Shown piece after piece: positions 17,415 through 27,615 of a stretch of 64,000 nt of DNA. Source of the stretch: Bacillus paramycoides (lineage in GTDB: Bacteria > Bacillota > Bacilli > Bacillales > Bacillaceae_G); assembly GCF_001884235.1 (NCBI RefSeq), contig NZ_MAOI01000101.1, forward strand, positions 62,001 through 126,000. Reading direction: 5' to 3'. A model generated the notes under the pieces. It ran no database searches and had not been told where the DNA came from. It was given only the letters and a program-made list of their open reading frames with translations. Position 1 is the stretch's first letter. Each line of letters begins with the position of its first letter. The translations under genes were made by a program, and so were the position numbers.

Positions 17415-18467
17415 ATGACTGAACACGTTTTATTTTCTGTTAGCGAAAACGGCGTTGCATCTATTACTTTAAACCGTCCAAAAGCACTCAATTCTTTATC
17501 CTACGACATGTTAAAACCAATTGGACAAAAACTTAAAGAATGGGAGCAAGATGAGCGTATTGCACTCATCGTTTTAAAAGGAGCTGGAACGAAAGGTTTT
17601 TGTGCAGGTGGTGATATTAAAACGCTATATGAAGCACGTTCAAATGAAGTTGCATTACAACATGCAGAGCAGTTTTTTGAAGAGGAATATGAAATTGATA
17701 CATATATTTATCAATACAAAAAACCAATTATCGCTTGTTTAGACGGAATCGTTATGGGCGGTGGTGTCGGGCTGACGAATGGTGCTACATATAGAATTGT
17801 TACAGAGCGTACAAAATGGGCAATGCCAGAGATGAACATCGGCTTCTTCCCAGATGTCGGTGCTGCTTATTTCTTAAATAAAGCACCTGGATATACTGGC
17901 CGATATGTTGCTTTAACAGCATCTTTATTGAAAGGTCCTGACGTATTATTTATAAACGCTGCTGACCACTTTATGACATCAGATACATTACCAAATTTCC
18001 TTACTGAACTTGAAAGTGTAAATTGGCATAAAGAAGATGTACATACTAATTTAAAAGAAGTCATTCGTACATTTGCAACTGCTCCAAACTTAGAAAGCGA
18101 ACTTGCTCCTTCATTAGAGGTAATCAATTCACATTTTGCATTCGATACAATTGAAGAAATCATCCAATCATTAGAGAAAGATCAAAGTTCATTTGCTCTA
18201 AAAACGAAAGAAACGCTATTATCAAAATCCCCCGTTTCACTAAAAGTAACATTAAAACAATTTATTGATGGACAAGATAAGTCTGTTGAAGAATGTTTCG
18301 CAACAGATCTTATACTAGCTAAAAACTTCATGAGACATGAAGATTTCTTTGAAGGAGTACGCTCCGTTGTAGTTGATAAAGATCAAAATCCAAATTATAA
18401 ATATAAACAATTAAGTGATGTTTCAGAAGAAGATGTAAATCGTTTCTTTAACCTACTTAACGCATAA
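17415..18467 (+). CDS. 3-hydroxyisobutyryl-CoA hydrolase (HIBCH-like)
   Basis: Crotonase-fold enzyme of 350 residues, which hydrolyses 3-hydroxyisobutyryl-CoA in valine catabolism. Motifs are GFCAGGDIKTLYEA near residue 60, MGGGVGLTNGA near 113-123, and MPEMNIGFFPDVGAAYFL near 136-153; the GGD and E/D pattern with FPDVG separates the hydrolase subfamily from enoyl-CoA hydratases. The neighbouring mmsB and mmsA gene products use its product, 3-hydroxyisobutyrate, which supports the call. It is transcribed alone from its own promoter and ends in a strong terminator. Confidence 0.88.
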   Translation: MTEHVLFSVSENGVASITLNRPKALNSLSYDMLKPIGQKLKEWEQDERIALIVLKGAGTKGFCAGGDIKTLYEARSNEVALQHAEQFFEEEYEIDTYIYQYKKPIIACLDGIVMGGGVGLTNGATYRIVTERTKWAMPEMNIGFFPDVGAAYFLNKAPGYTGRYVALTASLLKGPDVLFINAADHFMTSDTLPNFLTELESVNWHKEDVHTNLKEVIRTFATAPNLESELAPSLEVINSHFAFDTIEEIIQSLEKDQSSFALKTKETLLSKSPVSLKVTLKQFIDGQDKSVEECFATDLILAKNFMRHEDFFEGVRSVVVDKDQNPNYKYKQLSDVSEEDVNRFFNLLNA

Positions 18468-18471
18468 CAGT

Positions 18472-18518
18472 GAGGCTATAGTAGTAGTGTATTCATAACT
18501 GCTACTATAGCCTCTTTT
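18472..18518 (+). terminator. Terminator of the hydrolase gene
   Basis: GAGGCTATAGTAG pairs with CTACTATAGCCTC, followed by TTTT. Confidence 0.92.
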
Positions 18519-18619
18519 CTATTTAATATTCTTTAATAAAATTTAATTTTATTAAATCGAAATTTATGCTACACTGATTTTAATCAAATATTCTAAAAAT
18601 ACAAAAAGGAGGAGCGACT

Positions 18620-19252
18620 ATGATAGAAAATTATTTTCTTTTCATCATTATGTCTATTTGTCTAATCATTTTACCTGGACCTGATACAGCAATGGCTACG
18701 AAGAACACATTGGTTGCTGGTAAAATCGGCGGTGTTAAAACAGTGTTCGGTACATGTGTTGCACTTTTGATTCATACATTAGCTGCTGTAATTGGTCTTT
18801 CCGCACTTATTGTAAAATCAGCTCTTTTATTTTCTATTTTCAAGTATGTTGGGGCTCTATATTTAATCTATATCGGTATTAAAGCACTTTTAGCAGTAAA
18901 AAACCAAGAAGGTGTAAATACAAATGATGTATCTATGAATACTGATAACGAACATACTCCTTGTTTTCGCCAAGGTTTTCTTACGAATTTATTAAACCCT
19001 AAAATTGCAGTCTTCTTTTTAACTTTTTTACCGCAATTTTTAAATCCAAGTCATAATACACTTATTCAGCTTCTCGTAATGGGCCTAACTTATCTCGTTT
19101 TAACAGTCATTTGGTTCGCTTTTTATATATTTTTAATTGATAAAATTAGCGCTTTTATGAAGAAACCAAAGACGCAAAGTTATATTCAAGGGCTAACAGG
19201 AATCGTTTTAATTGGATTTGGTATTAAACTAGCATTTGAAAAAAGTAATTAG
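18620..19252 (+). CDS. LysE/RhtB-family amino acid exporter
   Basis: Inner-membrane exporter of 210 residues with the six-helix LysE fold. The conserved N-terminal ILPGPDTAMATKNTLVAG near residues 16-33 and the NPKIAVFFLTFLPQF motif near 128-142 are diagnostic. The substrate is an amino acid or related compound and cannot be set from sequence. GGAGG lies five bases before the ATG. Monocistronic. Confidence 0.88.
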   Translation: MIENYFLFIIMSICLIILPGPDTAMATKNTLVAGKIGGVKTVFGTCVALLIHTLAAVIGLSALIVKSALLFSIFKYVGALYLIYIGIKALLAVKNQEGVNTNDVSMNTDNEHTPCFRQGFLTNLLNPKIAVFFLTFLPQFLNPSHNTLIQLLVMGLTYLVLTVIWFAFYIFLIDKISAFMKKPKTQSYIQGLTGIVLIGFGIKLAFEKSN

Positions 19253-19258
19253 TTAAGC

Positions 19259-19291
19259 AAAAAACACCACATCTTAAAGAGTGGTGTTTTT
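19259..19291 (+). terminator. Terminator of the LysE-family gene
   Basis: AAAAACACCAC and GTGGTGTTTTT form a perfect stem with a T run. Confidence 0.9.
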
Positions 19292-19309
19292 CATTTAACA
19301 ATATATCTG

Positions 19310-19364
19310 GCTGATTTGAGCTAATAATCAGTGGTGGATGCCCCCCAACTGATTAAAGTTTCAC
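19310..19364 (-). repeat. Truncated bcr1-like element, copy B
   Basis: Only the first ~55 bases of the element remain (on minus GTGAAACTTTAATCAGTTGG through CTAATAATCAGT-type stem). The outer 5-bp motif TTTAT (19365-19369) overlaps the stop codon of mmsA, so the element inserted exactly at the end of that gene. The surviving stem TAATCAGT/ACTGATTA may act as the 3' end hairpin of the operon. Confidence 0.75.
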
Positions 19365-19368
19365 TTTA

Positions 19369-20829
19369 TTAAAACCAGCGCTCAGTTACAACTTTTTTGC
19401 GTGTATAAAATTGAACGCCATCCGTACCATTTGTACCAAGATCTCCAAAGAAGGAAGCTTTGTTTCCTGCAAATGCAAAGAATGCCATTGGTGCCGGAAC
19501 ATTTACGTTTACACCAATCATACCAGCATCAATATTGTCACGGAATGTTTGTGCGTGCTTACCATTTGACGTATAAATAACAGCACCATTCGCAAATTTC
19601 GATTGATTTGTAAGTTTAATACCTTCTTCTAAATCTTTTACTCTCACAATACTTAATACTGGAGCAAAGATTTCATCTTGCCAAATTTTCATTTCTTGAT
19701 TTACGCCATCAAAGATCGTTGCACCAACAAAGTAACCTTCTCCTACTTCTTCATTAATCTTGCGGCCATCTACTAATAAAGTTGCTCCATCTGCCACCCC
19801 GCTATTAATATAGCCTAAAACACGTTCTTTATGAGATTCACGGATTAATGGTCCAACGTAATTATCTTCGTGGAAACCATCACCCACTTTTAATTTTTTC
19901 GTCTCTGCTACTAGTACGTCAATGAATTCATCAGCGATTTCGTCTACTACTGCTACGACAGAGCATGCCATGCAGCGCTCTCCACTACTTGCAAACGCAG
20001 ATCCAATTACACCTTGTACCGTTTTCTCAAGGTTACAATCTGGCATAACAACCGCATGATTTTTCGCACCTGCTAACGCTTGAACACGTTTTCCATGTTT
20101 CGTTCCTGTTTCATATACATAGCGTGCCACTGGCTCAGAGCCAACGAACGAAACTGCTTGAATATCTTTATTCTCTAAAATACTATTTACAACATCTTTT
20201 CCGCCTTGTACTAAATTTAATACACCTTTTGGAAAACCAGCTTCATAGAATAACTCTACAAGTCGCTCTGCTAAGAGTGGCGTTCTTTCAGATGTTTTTA
20301 ATACGAACGTATTACCGCAAGCAATTGCAAGTGGGAACATCCATAATGGAATCATCATTGGGAAGTTAAACGGTGTAATCCCAGCAACAACACCGATTGG
20401 GTAGCGCCAAATCGATCCATCAATTCCGCTAGCAATATTCGGAAGAGCTTGTCCCATCATTAAATTTGGTGCCGATGTTGCTAATTCTACCGCTTCAATA
20501 CCACGCTGTACTTCGCCCGTTGCATCCGTTAGCGTTTTACCGTTTTCTAGCGTAATGATTTTTGCAAGTTCATCTTTGTTTTCTTGTAAAAGCTGTAAAT
20601 ATTTATATAATTGTCTTGAACGATTCGGAACTGGTACTTTAGACCATTTTTCGTATGCCGCTTTTGCCGCTTCAACAGCTTTTTCTACATCTTCTTTTGG
20701 AGAAAGTGGAACGTAAGCGATGATTTTTCCAGTTGCCGGATTCGGAACTGCTTCTACTTCAGTGCCAGTAGATTCTACCCATTCGCCATTAATATGATTT
20801 TTTACTCGTTTAATTTCAGTTGTAATCAT
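19369..20829 (-). CDS. mmsA: Methylmalonate-semialdehyde dehydrogenase (acylating)
   Basis: CoA-dependent aldehyde dehydrogenase that converts methylmalonate semialdehyde to propionyl-CoA. At 486 residues it has the typical length. Seen are the catalytic cysteine in [10 protein letters not shown] near residue 285, the [16 protein letters not shown] substrate-site stretch near 155, and [13 protein letters not shown] near 227, all features of MmsA/IolA. The position after mmsB and in a propionate operon points to valine breakdown and not inositol. Last gene of the run; its product propionyl-CoA feeds the methylcitrate genes at the other end of the same operon. Confidence 0.93.
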   Translation of the reverse strand: MITTEIKRVKNHINGEWVESTGTEVEAVPNPATGKIIAYVPLSPKEDVEKAVEAAKAAYEKWSKVPVPNRSRQLYKYLQLLQENKDELAKIITLENGKTLTDATGEVQRGIEAVELATSAPNLMMGQALPNIASGIDGSIWRYPIGVVAGITPFNFPMMIPLWMFPLAIACGNTFVLKTSERTPLLAERLVELFYEAGFPKGVLNLVQGGKDVVNSILENKDIQAVSFVGSEPVARYVYETGTKHGKRVQALAGAKNHAVVMPDCNLEKTVQGVIGSAFASSGERCMACSVVAVVDEIADEFIDVLVAETKKLKVGDGFHEDNYVGPLIRESHKERVLGYINSGVADGATLLVDGRKINEEVGEGYFVGATIFDGVNQEMKIWQDEIFAPVLSIVRVKDLEEGIKLTNQSKFANGAVIYTSNGKHAQTFRDNIDAGMIGVNVNVPAPMAFFAFAGNKASFFGDLGTNGTDGVQFYTRKKVVTERWF

Positions 20830-20865
20830 TATATTCTCTCCTTTTTTATGATTTTTATAAGTCTA

Positions 20866-21756
20866 CTATTTTTGATTAGAAATTAATTGTTCGCTAACTT
20901 TCTTATATAAAGCAGCCATATCGTTTTCACCATATCCTGCCTCACTCGCTTCTTCATATACGTTTAATAGCATTTCGCTTACCGGTAAGTGGAGTTCACT
21001 TTCCTTAGCTAAATCAACTGCAAAGCCTAAATCTTTTTTTAATAGATTTACAGTAAATCCTGGCTCGTAGTTTTCTGTTGCAATGAAACTTTTATAATTG
21101 CGCTCATAAATTCTACTTTGACCGTAACTTACATTTAAAATATCAAACATTTTATCTAAGTCCATATTGCTCTTTTTCGCTAATGTTAAAGCTTCACTCA
21201 CACCAGCTGTATAAAAACCAATTAATAGATTGTTAATTAATTTAACAGTTGTACCACTATCAATTTGTTCACTAACGTGGAAGATATTCGCTCCTAACAC
21301 TTCCATGACAGATTCAGTTTTCTCATATACCTCTTTTGATCCACCAACCATAAACGTTAATGTACGGTTTTCTGCTCCAATTACCCCTCCACTAACAGGC
21401 GCTGCTAAAAAGTCTACTTTCTTTTCCTTTGCAGCCTCTTCTAACTGTTTGTTTAATTGTGGAGATACTGTACTAGTATCAATTAAAACTACATTAGGGT
21501 GGCTATTTTCAAATAATCCTTCTGCTCCGAAATATACCGCTTCAACCGCACGAGGTGATGGTAAACTTGTAAAAATCACATCACATGTCTCTGCTAGTTT
21601 TGAGATTGATAAACCGATAATTCCGCCTTCTTTTTCAAAAGAAGCTTCCGCCTCCTTATTCAAGTCCACTCCGTATACTGTATAACTTGATTTAACTAAA
21701 TTTTTAGACATAGGAAGACCCATGTTACCTAAACCTATAAAACCAATCTTTTTCAT
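20866..21756 (-). CDS. mmsB: 3-hydroxyisobutyrate dehydrogenase
   Basis: NAD-dependent beta-hydroxyacid dehydrogenase of 296 residues. The Rossmann motif GFIGLGNMGLPMSKNL is at residues 5-20, the substrate motif FLAAPVSGGVIGAENRTLTF near 114-133, and the catalytic lysine in KLINNLLIGF near 172. These define the family. It oxidises 3-hydroxyisobutyrate (made by the hydrolase at 17415) to the semialdehyde used by MmsA, 36 bases downstream. Upstream it follows the acyl-CoA dehydrogenase by 16 bases, consistent with one transcript. Confidence 0.93.
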   Translation of the reverse strand: MKKIGFIGLGNMGLPMSKNLVKSSYTVYGVDLNKEAEASFEKEGGIIGLSISKLAETCDVIFTSLPSPRAVEAVYFGAEGLFENSHPNVVLIDTSTVSPQLNKQLEEAAKEKKVDFLAAPVSGGVIGAENRTLTFMVGGSKEVYEKTESVMEVLGANIFHVSEQIDSGTTVKLINNLLIGFYTAGVSEALTLAKKSNMDLDKMFDILNVSYGQSRIYERNYKSFIATENYEPGFTVNLLKKDLGFAVDLAKESELHLPVSEMLLNVYEEASEAGYGENDMAALYKKVSEQLISNQK

Positions 21757-21772
21757 ATCGCTTTCCTCCTAT

Positions 21773-23482
21773 TTACACAATATATTTCCCGCGATTAATA
21801 ATGACTTTCGCAATATCTCTCTTTTTCGTAAATAAGTTCGTGTATAAAGGCACTAATAATTGACGGATTTCAGCTAAAATTACGTGTCTATGTTGTTCTT
21901 CTGTGACAGCCGCTGAAAGTATAGAAATCGCCGCTTCTTCTACTTTACGATAGCCTTCTTCACAAATAACATCAGTTATCATCTGTTTCGTACACTCTTT
22001 TTCTTCACCATTTTTACTAATTGCTTTACTCGTACGTAAAAATGCTGATTCCATGACGTACACGTCCGTCAACATATTTGATAATACACGTGAATATTCT
22101 TGCTCTTGATCAATTTTTAAGCCTGGAGTTTTAGAGAGCGTTTTCAAAGATTGTTTCAACAATTTTTTCGCTAATAAAATGTAACGATGGTTTCTTTCTA
22201 CATTTGCTACATCAATTTCTATTTCAGTATCTTCTATTTGTTCGATTTGCTTCATTAACATTTTAGCTACTGTTAATCTGTTAATTTCGTTCGTTCCTTC
22301 AAAAATACGACTAATTCTAGCATCACGATACAATCGTTCTACTTCGTATTCCTGCATATAACCGTAACCACCATGAATTTGTACAGCTTCATCTACGATA
22401 TGACCAAGTGTTTCAGAAGCGTTTACTTTATTAAGTGCACATTCAATTGCAAATTGAGACATTTTCTTCATAAGATCCTCATCACTCTCATGAATTGCAT
22501 CATCAATTACACCTGCTGTACGGTAGGCTGCACTTTCTGCTCCATATGTAGCAATGATCATGTTTGCAATTTTCTCTTGAATCATCGTAAAGTCCACTAA
22601 TTCAGTTTGAAACTGTTTTCGTTCTTTTCCATATTGTACTGACAAGCCAATTGCTTGTTTTGCTGTTCCAATATTTCCAAAAGCAAGTTTTAGTCTAGCG
22701 AAGTTAAGAATATTAAGAGCTACGTGATGCCCTTTCCCAACTTCCCCTAAAACATTTTCAGCAGGGATGGCAACATCTTCTAATATAAGCGTCGCCGTTG
22801 AAGAACCTTTAATCCCCATTTTCTTTTCTTCTAATCCAATTGATACACCTTCACATGTTCTTTCGACAATAAACGCTGTCATTCCTTTATTTGTCTTCGC
22901 AAAAACAACGTATACATCAGCCATATGAGCGTTCGTAATCCACTGCTTCTCACCATTTAACTTCCAAGCTGTACCATCTTCATTCAATACTGCACTCGTT
23001 TTTGCACTTAATGCATCAGAGCCAGCATTTGGCTCAGTTAAAGCATAAGCCCCAATCCATTCTCCTGACGCAATTTTTGGTAAATATTTTTCTTTCTGTT
23101 CTTTCGTTCCGTAATATATGTAAGGCAATGTACCTACACCTGCGTGTATATTAAAAGAAACACTAAATGCACCAGCGTAACCCATTTTCTCTGCTACAAG
23201 CCCTGAGACTGCCTTTCCTAACTCAAACCCGCCGTATTCTTCCGGGACCTCGATACTCAACAATCCAAGTTCTCCAGCTTTCTCAAATAATTGACGAGAA
23301 ACTTTATAGTTATGTTGTTCAATGTTCTCAACTTGCGGAACAATTTCTTGCTTAACGAATTGTTCTGTCGTTTTTGCGATTAAATCTTCATCCCCTGAAA
23401 AATCTTCTGGTGTAAAGAAATTATTATTCACATCTTTATTGAGTGAAAAAAATTCATTCCATGGTAACTTCGTTTTCTCCAT
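21773..23482 (-). CDS. Acyl-CoA dehydrogenase with long C-terminal extension
   Basis: FAD enzyme of 569 residues from the start at 23482 (GGGGGA five bases upstream); the longer open frame to 23620 lacks support. The acyl-CoA dehydrogenase core includes YALTEPNAGSDALSAKTSA near residue 145, WITNAHMADVYVVFAK near 185 and the C-terminal signature QIHGGYGYMQEYEVERLYRD near 382 with EGTNEINR. An additional ~150-residue C-terminal helical domain resembles FadE/VLCAD-type enzymes (YusJ class). In this operon it may act on isobutyryl-CoA or another short branched acyl-CoA, but the extension leaves a longer-chain role possible. Confidence 0.88.
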   Translation of the reverse strand: MEKTKLPWNEFFSLNKDVNNNFFTPEDFSGDEDLIAKTTEQFVKQEIVPQVENIEQHNYKVSRQLFEKAGELGLLSIEVPEEYGGFELGKAVSGLVAEKMGYAGAFSVSFNIHAGVGTLPYIYYGTKEQKEKYLPKIASGEWIGAYALTEPNAGSDALSAKTSAVLNEDGTAWKLNGEKQWITNAHMADVYVVFAKTNKGMTAFIVERTCEGVSIGLEEKKMGIKGSSTATLILEDVAIPAENVLGEVGKGHHVALNILNFARLKLAFGNIGTAKQAIGLSVQYGKERKQFQTELVDFTMIQEKIANMIIATYGAESAAYRTAGVIDDAIHESDEDLMKKMSQFAIECALNKVNASETLGHIVDEAVQIHGGYGYMQEYEVERLYRDARISRIFEGTNEINRLTVAKMLMKQIEQIEDTEIEIDVANVERNHRYILLAKKLLKQSLKTLSKTPGLKIDQEQEYSRVLSNMLTDVYVMESAFLRTSKAISKNGEEKECTKQMITDVICEEGYRKVEEAAISILSAAVTEEQHRHVILAEIRQLLVPLYTNLFTKKRDIAKVIINRGKYIV

Positions 23483-23566
23483 CTGAATCCCCCTATCATT
23501 TCGGCCTTCATTGCTTTTTGCATATGCTCGTCTACGATGAGTGGAATATCTTATTATTGAAAACAG

Positions 23567-23626
23567 AAGGCGATGAATTTTCACATCAAGCATTTCGTTT
23601 TGCCAAAGATGTATTCTCATCGCCTT
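23567..23626 (-). other. Intercistronic hairpin between prpB and the acyl-CoA dehydrogenase gene
   Basis: AAGGCGATGA (23567-23576) pairs with TCATCGCCTT (23617-23626), extended by CACATC/GATGT after an internal loop. On minus it is followed by CTGTTTTC, a weak T run. It lies in the 155-base gap inside the operon and could be a partial terminator or an RNA processing site that lowers expression of the valine half. Confidence 0.5.
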
Positions 23627-23637
23627 AGTCCTTCTAC

Positions 23638-24546
23638 CTATTGATCTTCAGATAATACTGTTTTTGCAATTCCAGTATCTAATTCTTCAAAGTCATGATA
23701 TGAAATTGTTTCATATAACTCACTTCTCGTTTGCATATTAGAAAGTGCATCTTTTTGTGAGCCAGTCTCTTTAATTAATGTAAATACATTCTCATATGCT
23801 TTTGCAGCAACGCGAAGTGAAGTTACAGGGTAAATCACCATTTGGAATCCCATATTTGCAAATTCCTCTGCACTATAATATGGTGTTTTCCCGAACTCAG
23901 TCATATTTGCTAGTAAAGGTGCATTCACTTTGCTAGTAAATAATCGGAATTCTTCTTCCGATTGAAGCGCTTCTGGGAAAATTGCATCTGCTCCTGCTTT
24001 TACATATGCGTTCGCTCTTTCAATCGCTGCATCTAATCCTTCTACTCCGCGAGCATCTGTGCGCGCTACAATATATAAGCTTGGTGCAACTTCTTTAATC
24101 GCTTTAATTTTTTGAACTAATTCTTCTGTAGTAACAAGTTTCTTACCATTTAAATGTCCACATTTCTTTGGTAATTGTTGATCTTCAATTTGAACAGCCG
24201 CTACTTTCGCTTCCACCATTTCTACAGCTGTTCTCGCTACGTTTAGTACTCCACCAAATCCTGTATCTATGTCAACAAGAACTGGTAAATCTGTAGCTCT
24301 TACTAGATCCCTTGCTCTCTCTGCTACCTCAGTAGACGTCACGATTCCTAAATCTGGTAGCCCTTTACTTGCAGTATAAGCAGCTCCAGATAAATAAAGA
24401 GCTGAAAAACCTGTATTTTTCGCAACAAGAGCAGCCATTGCATCATGAGCACCTGGAATTTGCAAAATTTCATTTGCTTCTACTAAAGCCCGGAAGCGAT
24501 TCGCAAGCTCCTCTTGTGTTGACTGTTTATTCACAACCCAAGCCAT
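23638..24546 (-). CDS. prpB: Methylisocitrate lyase
   Basis: Cleaves 2-methylisocitrate to pyruvate and succinate in the methylcitrate cycle. The 302-residue TIM-barrel protein has the lyase signature QLPKKCGHLNGKKLV near residues 124-138, with the catalytic Cys, and VLVDIDTGFGGVLNVARTV-like metal-binding segment near 84-100. PEP mutase-family relatives lack the KKCGH motif. It follows prpD by 18 bases. Start ATG at 24546 has GGGGGAA upstream. Confidence 0.94.
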   Translation of the reverse strand: MAWVVNKQSTQEELANRFRALVEANEILQIPGAHDAMAALVAKNTGFSALYLSGAAYTASKGLPDLGIVTSTEVAERARDLVRATDLPVLVDIDTGFGGVLNVARTAVEMVEAKVAAVQIEDQQLPKKCGHLNGKKLVTTEELVQKIKAIKEVAPSLYIVARTDARGVEGLDAAIERANAYVKAGADAIFPEALQSEEEFRLFTSKVNAPLLANMTEFGKTPYYSAEEFANMGFQMVIYPVTSLRVAAKAYENVFTLIKETGSQKDALSNMQTRSELYETISYHDFEELDTGIAKTVLSEDQ

Positions 24547-24564
24547 TCTATATTCCCCCTATTA

Positions 24565-26001
24565 TTAAATTAAGAATAGATCTACAAATTCGTTGACATT
24601 CATATTTTCTAGTTTCTCTTCATTTAAACAAGCTTCATGAATTTGTTCTTGTTGCTTACTAGAATAATGACCAGCCATATTTGCAGTGAATTTTTGAACG
24701 ACTTTTGGAATCGCTTCGTCTCTACGGAAACGGTGACCAAGTGGGTATTCACATTCCACATTTTCTGTTACAGTACCGTCTTTAAAATGAACTTGAACAG
24801 CGTTGGCGATTGAGCGCTTGTTCGGATCAAGGTAATCTAAACTGTACTGTTTGTTTTCAACAACAACCATCTTATTACGTAATTCATCTACACGCGCGTC
24901 AGCTGCTACTTCATCCTCATAATCGTCCGCAACGATATCACCTTTTAATAAACCGATTGCCGTAATGTATTGTAAGCAATGATCTCGATCAGCTGGGTTA
25001 TTTAATGGACCTTCTTTATCGATAATACGAATTGCTGATTCATGAGTTGTAATTGTAATACGATCAATTTCATCTAATCTTTCTTTAATTTCCGGGTGCA
25101 ACTTCACTGCACATTCTGCAGCTGTTTGTGCATGGAATTCTGCTGGATATGACACTTTAAATAATACATTTTCCATTACATATGACTCTAGTGGTCTAGC
25201 TAATTTTAATTCTTGCTTGTTAAATAATACATCTTGGAATCCCCATCCTGGCGCAGATAATGCTGTTGGGTAACCCATTTCACCTTTTAGAGCAGTCATT
25301 GCAAGATGAACACCGCGGCTCGTCGCATCACCTGCTGCCCATGATTTACGTGAGCCAGTATTTGGAGCATGACGATATGTACGAAGACTAGAATTATCAA
25401 TCCATGCATGTGATAATGCATTAAAGATTTCTTCACGTGTTCCACCAAGCATTTTCGCAACTACAGCAGTTGTTGCTACTTTTACGTATAATACGTGGTC
25501 AAGACCAACACGGTTTAAACTATTTTCTAAAGCAAGTACACCTTGAATTTCATGTGCTTTAATCATCATTTCTAATACTTCACGTACTTTTAAAGGTTCT
25601 TTTCCTTCTGAAATACGAACGCGACTAATATAATCTGCAACTGCTAAAATTCCGCCTAAGTTATCAGATGGATGTCCCCATTCTGCTGCAAGCCATGTAT
25701 CGTTATAATCTAACCAACGGATCATACATCCGATATTAAAGGCACCTTTTACTGGATCTAGCACATAAGACGTACCTGGTACACGTGTACCGTTTGGCAC
25801 GATAGTTCCTGGTACAACTGGTCCTAGTAATTTCGTACACTCTGGATATTGTAGTGCCAAAATTCCGCATCCAAGCGTATCAAGTAATACGTAGCGAGCA
25901 GTACTGAATGCTTCTGCACTTGTAACCTCTTTATTTAATACATAATCCGTAATTTCTTCTAATAATGCATCTTTTTGTTTAATTTCATTTGTTTTAATCA
26001 T
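24565..26001 (-). CDS. prpD: 2-Methylcitrate dehydratase
   Basis: MmgE/PrpD-family dehydratase of 478 residues that turns 2-methylcitrate into 2-methyl-cis-aconitate. Conserved stretches include [13 protein letters not shown] near residue 38, [20 protein letters not shown] near 98-117 and [20 protein letters not shown] near 286-305. The start at 26001 ([16 protein letters not shown]) follows AAGGGAAGA; the longer frame to 26085 overlaps the region after prpC and is unlikely. It lies between the synthase (98 bases upstream) and the lyase. Equivalent to mmgE of B. subtilis. Confidence 0.94.
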   Translation of the reverse strand: MIKTNEIKQKDALLEEITDYVLNKEVTSAEAFSTARYVLLDTLGCGILALQYPECTKLLGPVVPGTIVPNGTRVPGTSYVLDPVKGAFNIGCMIRWLDYNDTWLAAEWGHPSDNLGGILAVADYISRVRISEGKEPLKVREVLEMMIKAHEIQGVLALENSLNRVGLDHVLYVKVATTAVVAKMLGGTREEIFNALSHAWIDNSSLRTYRHAPNTGSRKSWAAGDATSRGVHLAMTALKGEMGYPTALSAPGWGFQDVLFNKQELKLARPLESYVMENVLFKVSYPAEFHAQTAAECAVKLHPEIKERLDEIDRITITTHESAIRIIDKEGPLNNPADRDHCLQYITAIGLLKGDIVADDYEDEVAADARVDELRNKMVVVENKQYSLDYLDPNKRSIANAVQVHFKDGTVTENVECEYPLGHRFRRDEAIPKVVQKFTANMAGHYSSKQQEQIHEACLNEEKLENMNVNEFVDLFLI

Positions 26002-26099
26002 GCTATTCTTCCCTTTCTGTCGAAAATTCGTTATTATTAATGATGGGTGTCGGTCAAACACCCATCTGGCGGGCGGCGCTAACAACTCCCCAGTTGTTC

Positions 26100-27221
26100 T
26101 TATTTACTAAGCACATGTCGCTCGCCAATGTATTTTACACGCGGACGGAATAAGCGGTTGTTCGCATGTTGCTCAATAACGTGCGCACATAGTCCTACTG
26201 TTCTAGAACTAAAGAAAATTGGTGTGTAAAGTTGAATCGGAATACCAAGCATCCAATATACCGGAGCAGCATAATAATCAAGATTCGGATAAATTCCTTT
26301 TTCCTTCTCCATAATCTTCTCTCCAGCTTCACACATTTCATATAGTGTATAATCACCTTTCACATCACATAACTGCTTTAAAGCTTCCTTCATCATAAGT
26401 GCTCTTGGATCTATCTTCTTCATATACACGCGATGTCCAAAGCCCATGATTTTTTCTTTGTTATAAAGTTTCTTCTGTAATAACTCTTCAAATTCCTCAA
26501 CATTACCAGCTTCTAATAGCATGTACATAACGGCTTCATTCGCACCACCATGTAAACTTCCTTTTAAAGATGCAACTGCACCTGTTAAAGCACCATATAA
26601 ATCTGATTGTGTTGATGCAATTACGCGAGCGGTAAATGTAGAGTTTGGCATTTCATGTTCACTATATAAAACAAGGGAACGATCAAAGATCTTCTCCTCA
26701 AGTTCAGTTGGTTTTTTCCCAGTTAACATATAGTAGAAATTCGCACTATATGTTAATTCCTGAAGAGGTTCGATAGGCTCCTCATTATTTAAAATATGAT
26801 AGCTATTCGCCACAATGTTAGGCACCTTACTTAAAAGCTTGTACCCTCTACTTTTATTTACTTCTAACGCGCGGTTTTCGATATCATTATCGTAACCAGC
26901 TAATGCAGACACACCTGTACGTAATCCATCCATGGGATGCGTTTCTTTAGGCAATGCCTTTAGCACGTTGAATACACCTTCTGGTACTGCATATTCTTCT
27001 TTTAATTTCTTTTCAAGTGTTGCTTTCTCATCCTCATTTGGTAGATGTTCTTCTAATAATAGGTGCACAATGTCTAAATACTCTTTTGTTTTTGAGAGTT
27101 CGATTAAATCATACCCTTGAATTACAATTTCACCTTTTACTGTGTCAAGAAACGAAATTTTCGTCTCCGCTGCTACTACACCATCTAATCCCGGGGAAAA
27201 TTTTTCTTCAGCTTTCATCAT
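26100..27221 (-). CDS. prpC: 2-Methylcitrate synthase / citrate synthase II
   Basis: Condenses propionyl-CoA with oxaloacetate. The protein of 373 residues starts [20 protein letters not shown] at 27221, five bases after GGAGG; the ORF is open further upstream without need. Catalytic histidines are in [14 protein letters not shown] near residue 222 and IMGFGHRVY near 260, and the aspartate region [17 protein letters not shown] is near 314. It closely follows B. subtilis MmgD as I recall it. It is the first gene of the six-gene operon and is controlled by the cre site 39 bases upstream. Confidence 0.93.
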   Translation of the reverse strand: MMKAEEKFSPGLDGVVAAETKISFLDTVKGEIVIQGYDLIELSKTKEYLDIVHLLLEEHLPNEDEKATLEKKLKEEYAVPEGVFNVLKALPKETHPMDGLRTGVSALAGYDNDIENRALEVNKSRGYKLLSKVPNIVANSYHILNNEEPIEPLQELTYSANFYYMLTGKKPTELEEKIFDRSLVLYSEHEMPNSTFTARVIASTQSDLYGALTGAVASLKGSLHGGANEAVMYMLLEAGNVEEFEELLQKKLYNKEKIMGFGHRVYMKKIDPRALMMKEALKQLCDVKGDYTLYEMCEAGEKIMEKEKGIYPNLDYYAAPVYWMLGIPIQLYTPIFFSSRTVGLCAHVIEQHANNRLFRPRVKYIGERHVLSK

Positions 27222-27259
27222 TATTTCCTCCAATCCTAATAGATCTTCGTGCACATAAC

Positions 27260-27273
27260 TGTAAGCCTTTACA
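27260..27273. promoter_or_regulatory. cre (CcpA) site of the prp/mms operon
   Basis: TGTAAGCCTTTACA fits the cre consensus TGWAANCGNTNWCA at 13 of 14 positions and is nearly palindromic. It lies about 40 bases before the prpC start, downstream of the likely promoter, where CcpA binding would block transcription. A GATACATT near 27290-27300 on minus could be a -10 (SigE- or SigA-type), not resolved. Confidence 0.65.
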
Positions 27274-27513
27274 ATACTGTGGAACTACATTTCTATTTCA
27301 ATGTATCAGAGTTTTTAGAAGATTTCAATTTATTTTATAATGATAAGTTTCCTATACTTTTATTGCTGTAATAATACAATTTTCCAAAAATAATTTTTAT
27401 ATTTTATAACGAAAGGACCGACTTTGCACTATTTTTTCTGAACCAAAATATAACGATATTCCATAAAATCCCACGAAATATAGCTTTACTCCCTATTTTC
27501 TTTTTCAAATAAA
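27274..27513. other. Promoter region upstream of prpC
   Basis: AT-rich, no gene seen. It should contain the operon promoter. Exact -35 and -10 elements were not resolved. Confidence 0.4.
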
Positions 27514-27543
27514 AAACGAGCTGTACACATATACAGCTCGTTT
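27514..27543 (-). terminator. Terminator of the HesB-like gene
   Basis: AAACGAGCTGTA pairs with TACAGCTCGTTT; on minus it is followed by TTTTTTATTTG. Confidence 0.9.
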
Positions 27544-27615
27544 CCATATGATATTTATTTCACAATTCCCTAAATATAATTCTTATATAAAATTTATTTA
27601 TTTTTAATAAAGTTA

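Noticed and set aside
23483-23620. Longer N-terminus for the acyl-CoA dehydrogenase
   Set aside because: The added part covers the intercistronic hairpin; GGGGGA supports the start at 23482.
26002-26085. Longer N-terminus for prpD
   Set aside because: The added residues overlap the region after prpC and lack conservation; AAGGGAAGA supports the start at 26001.
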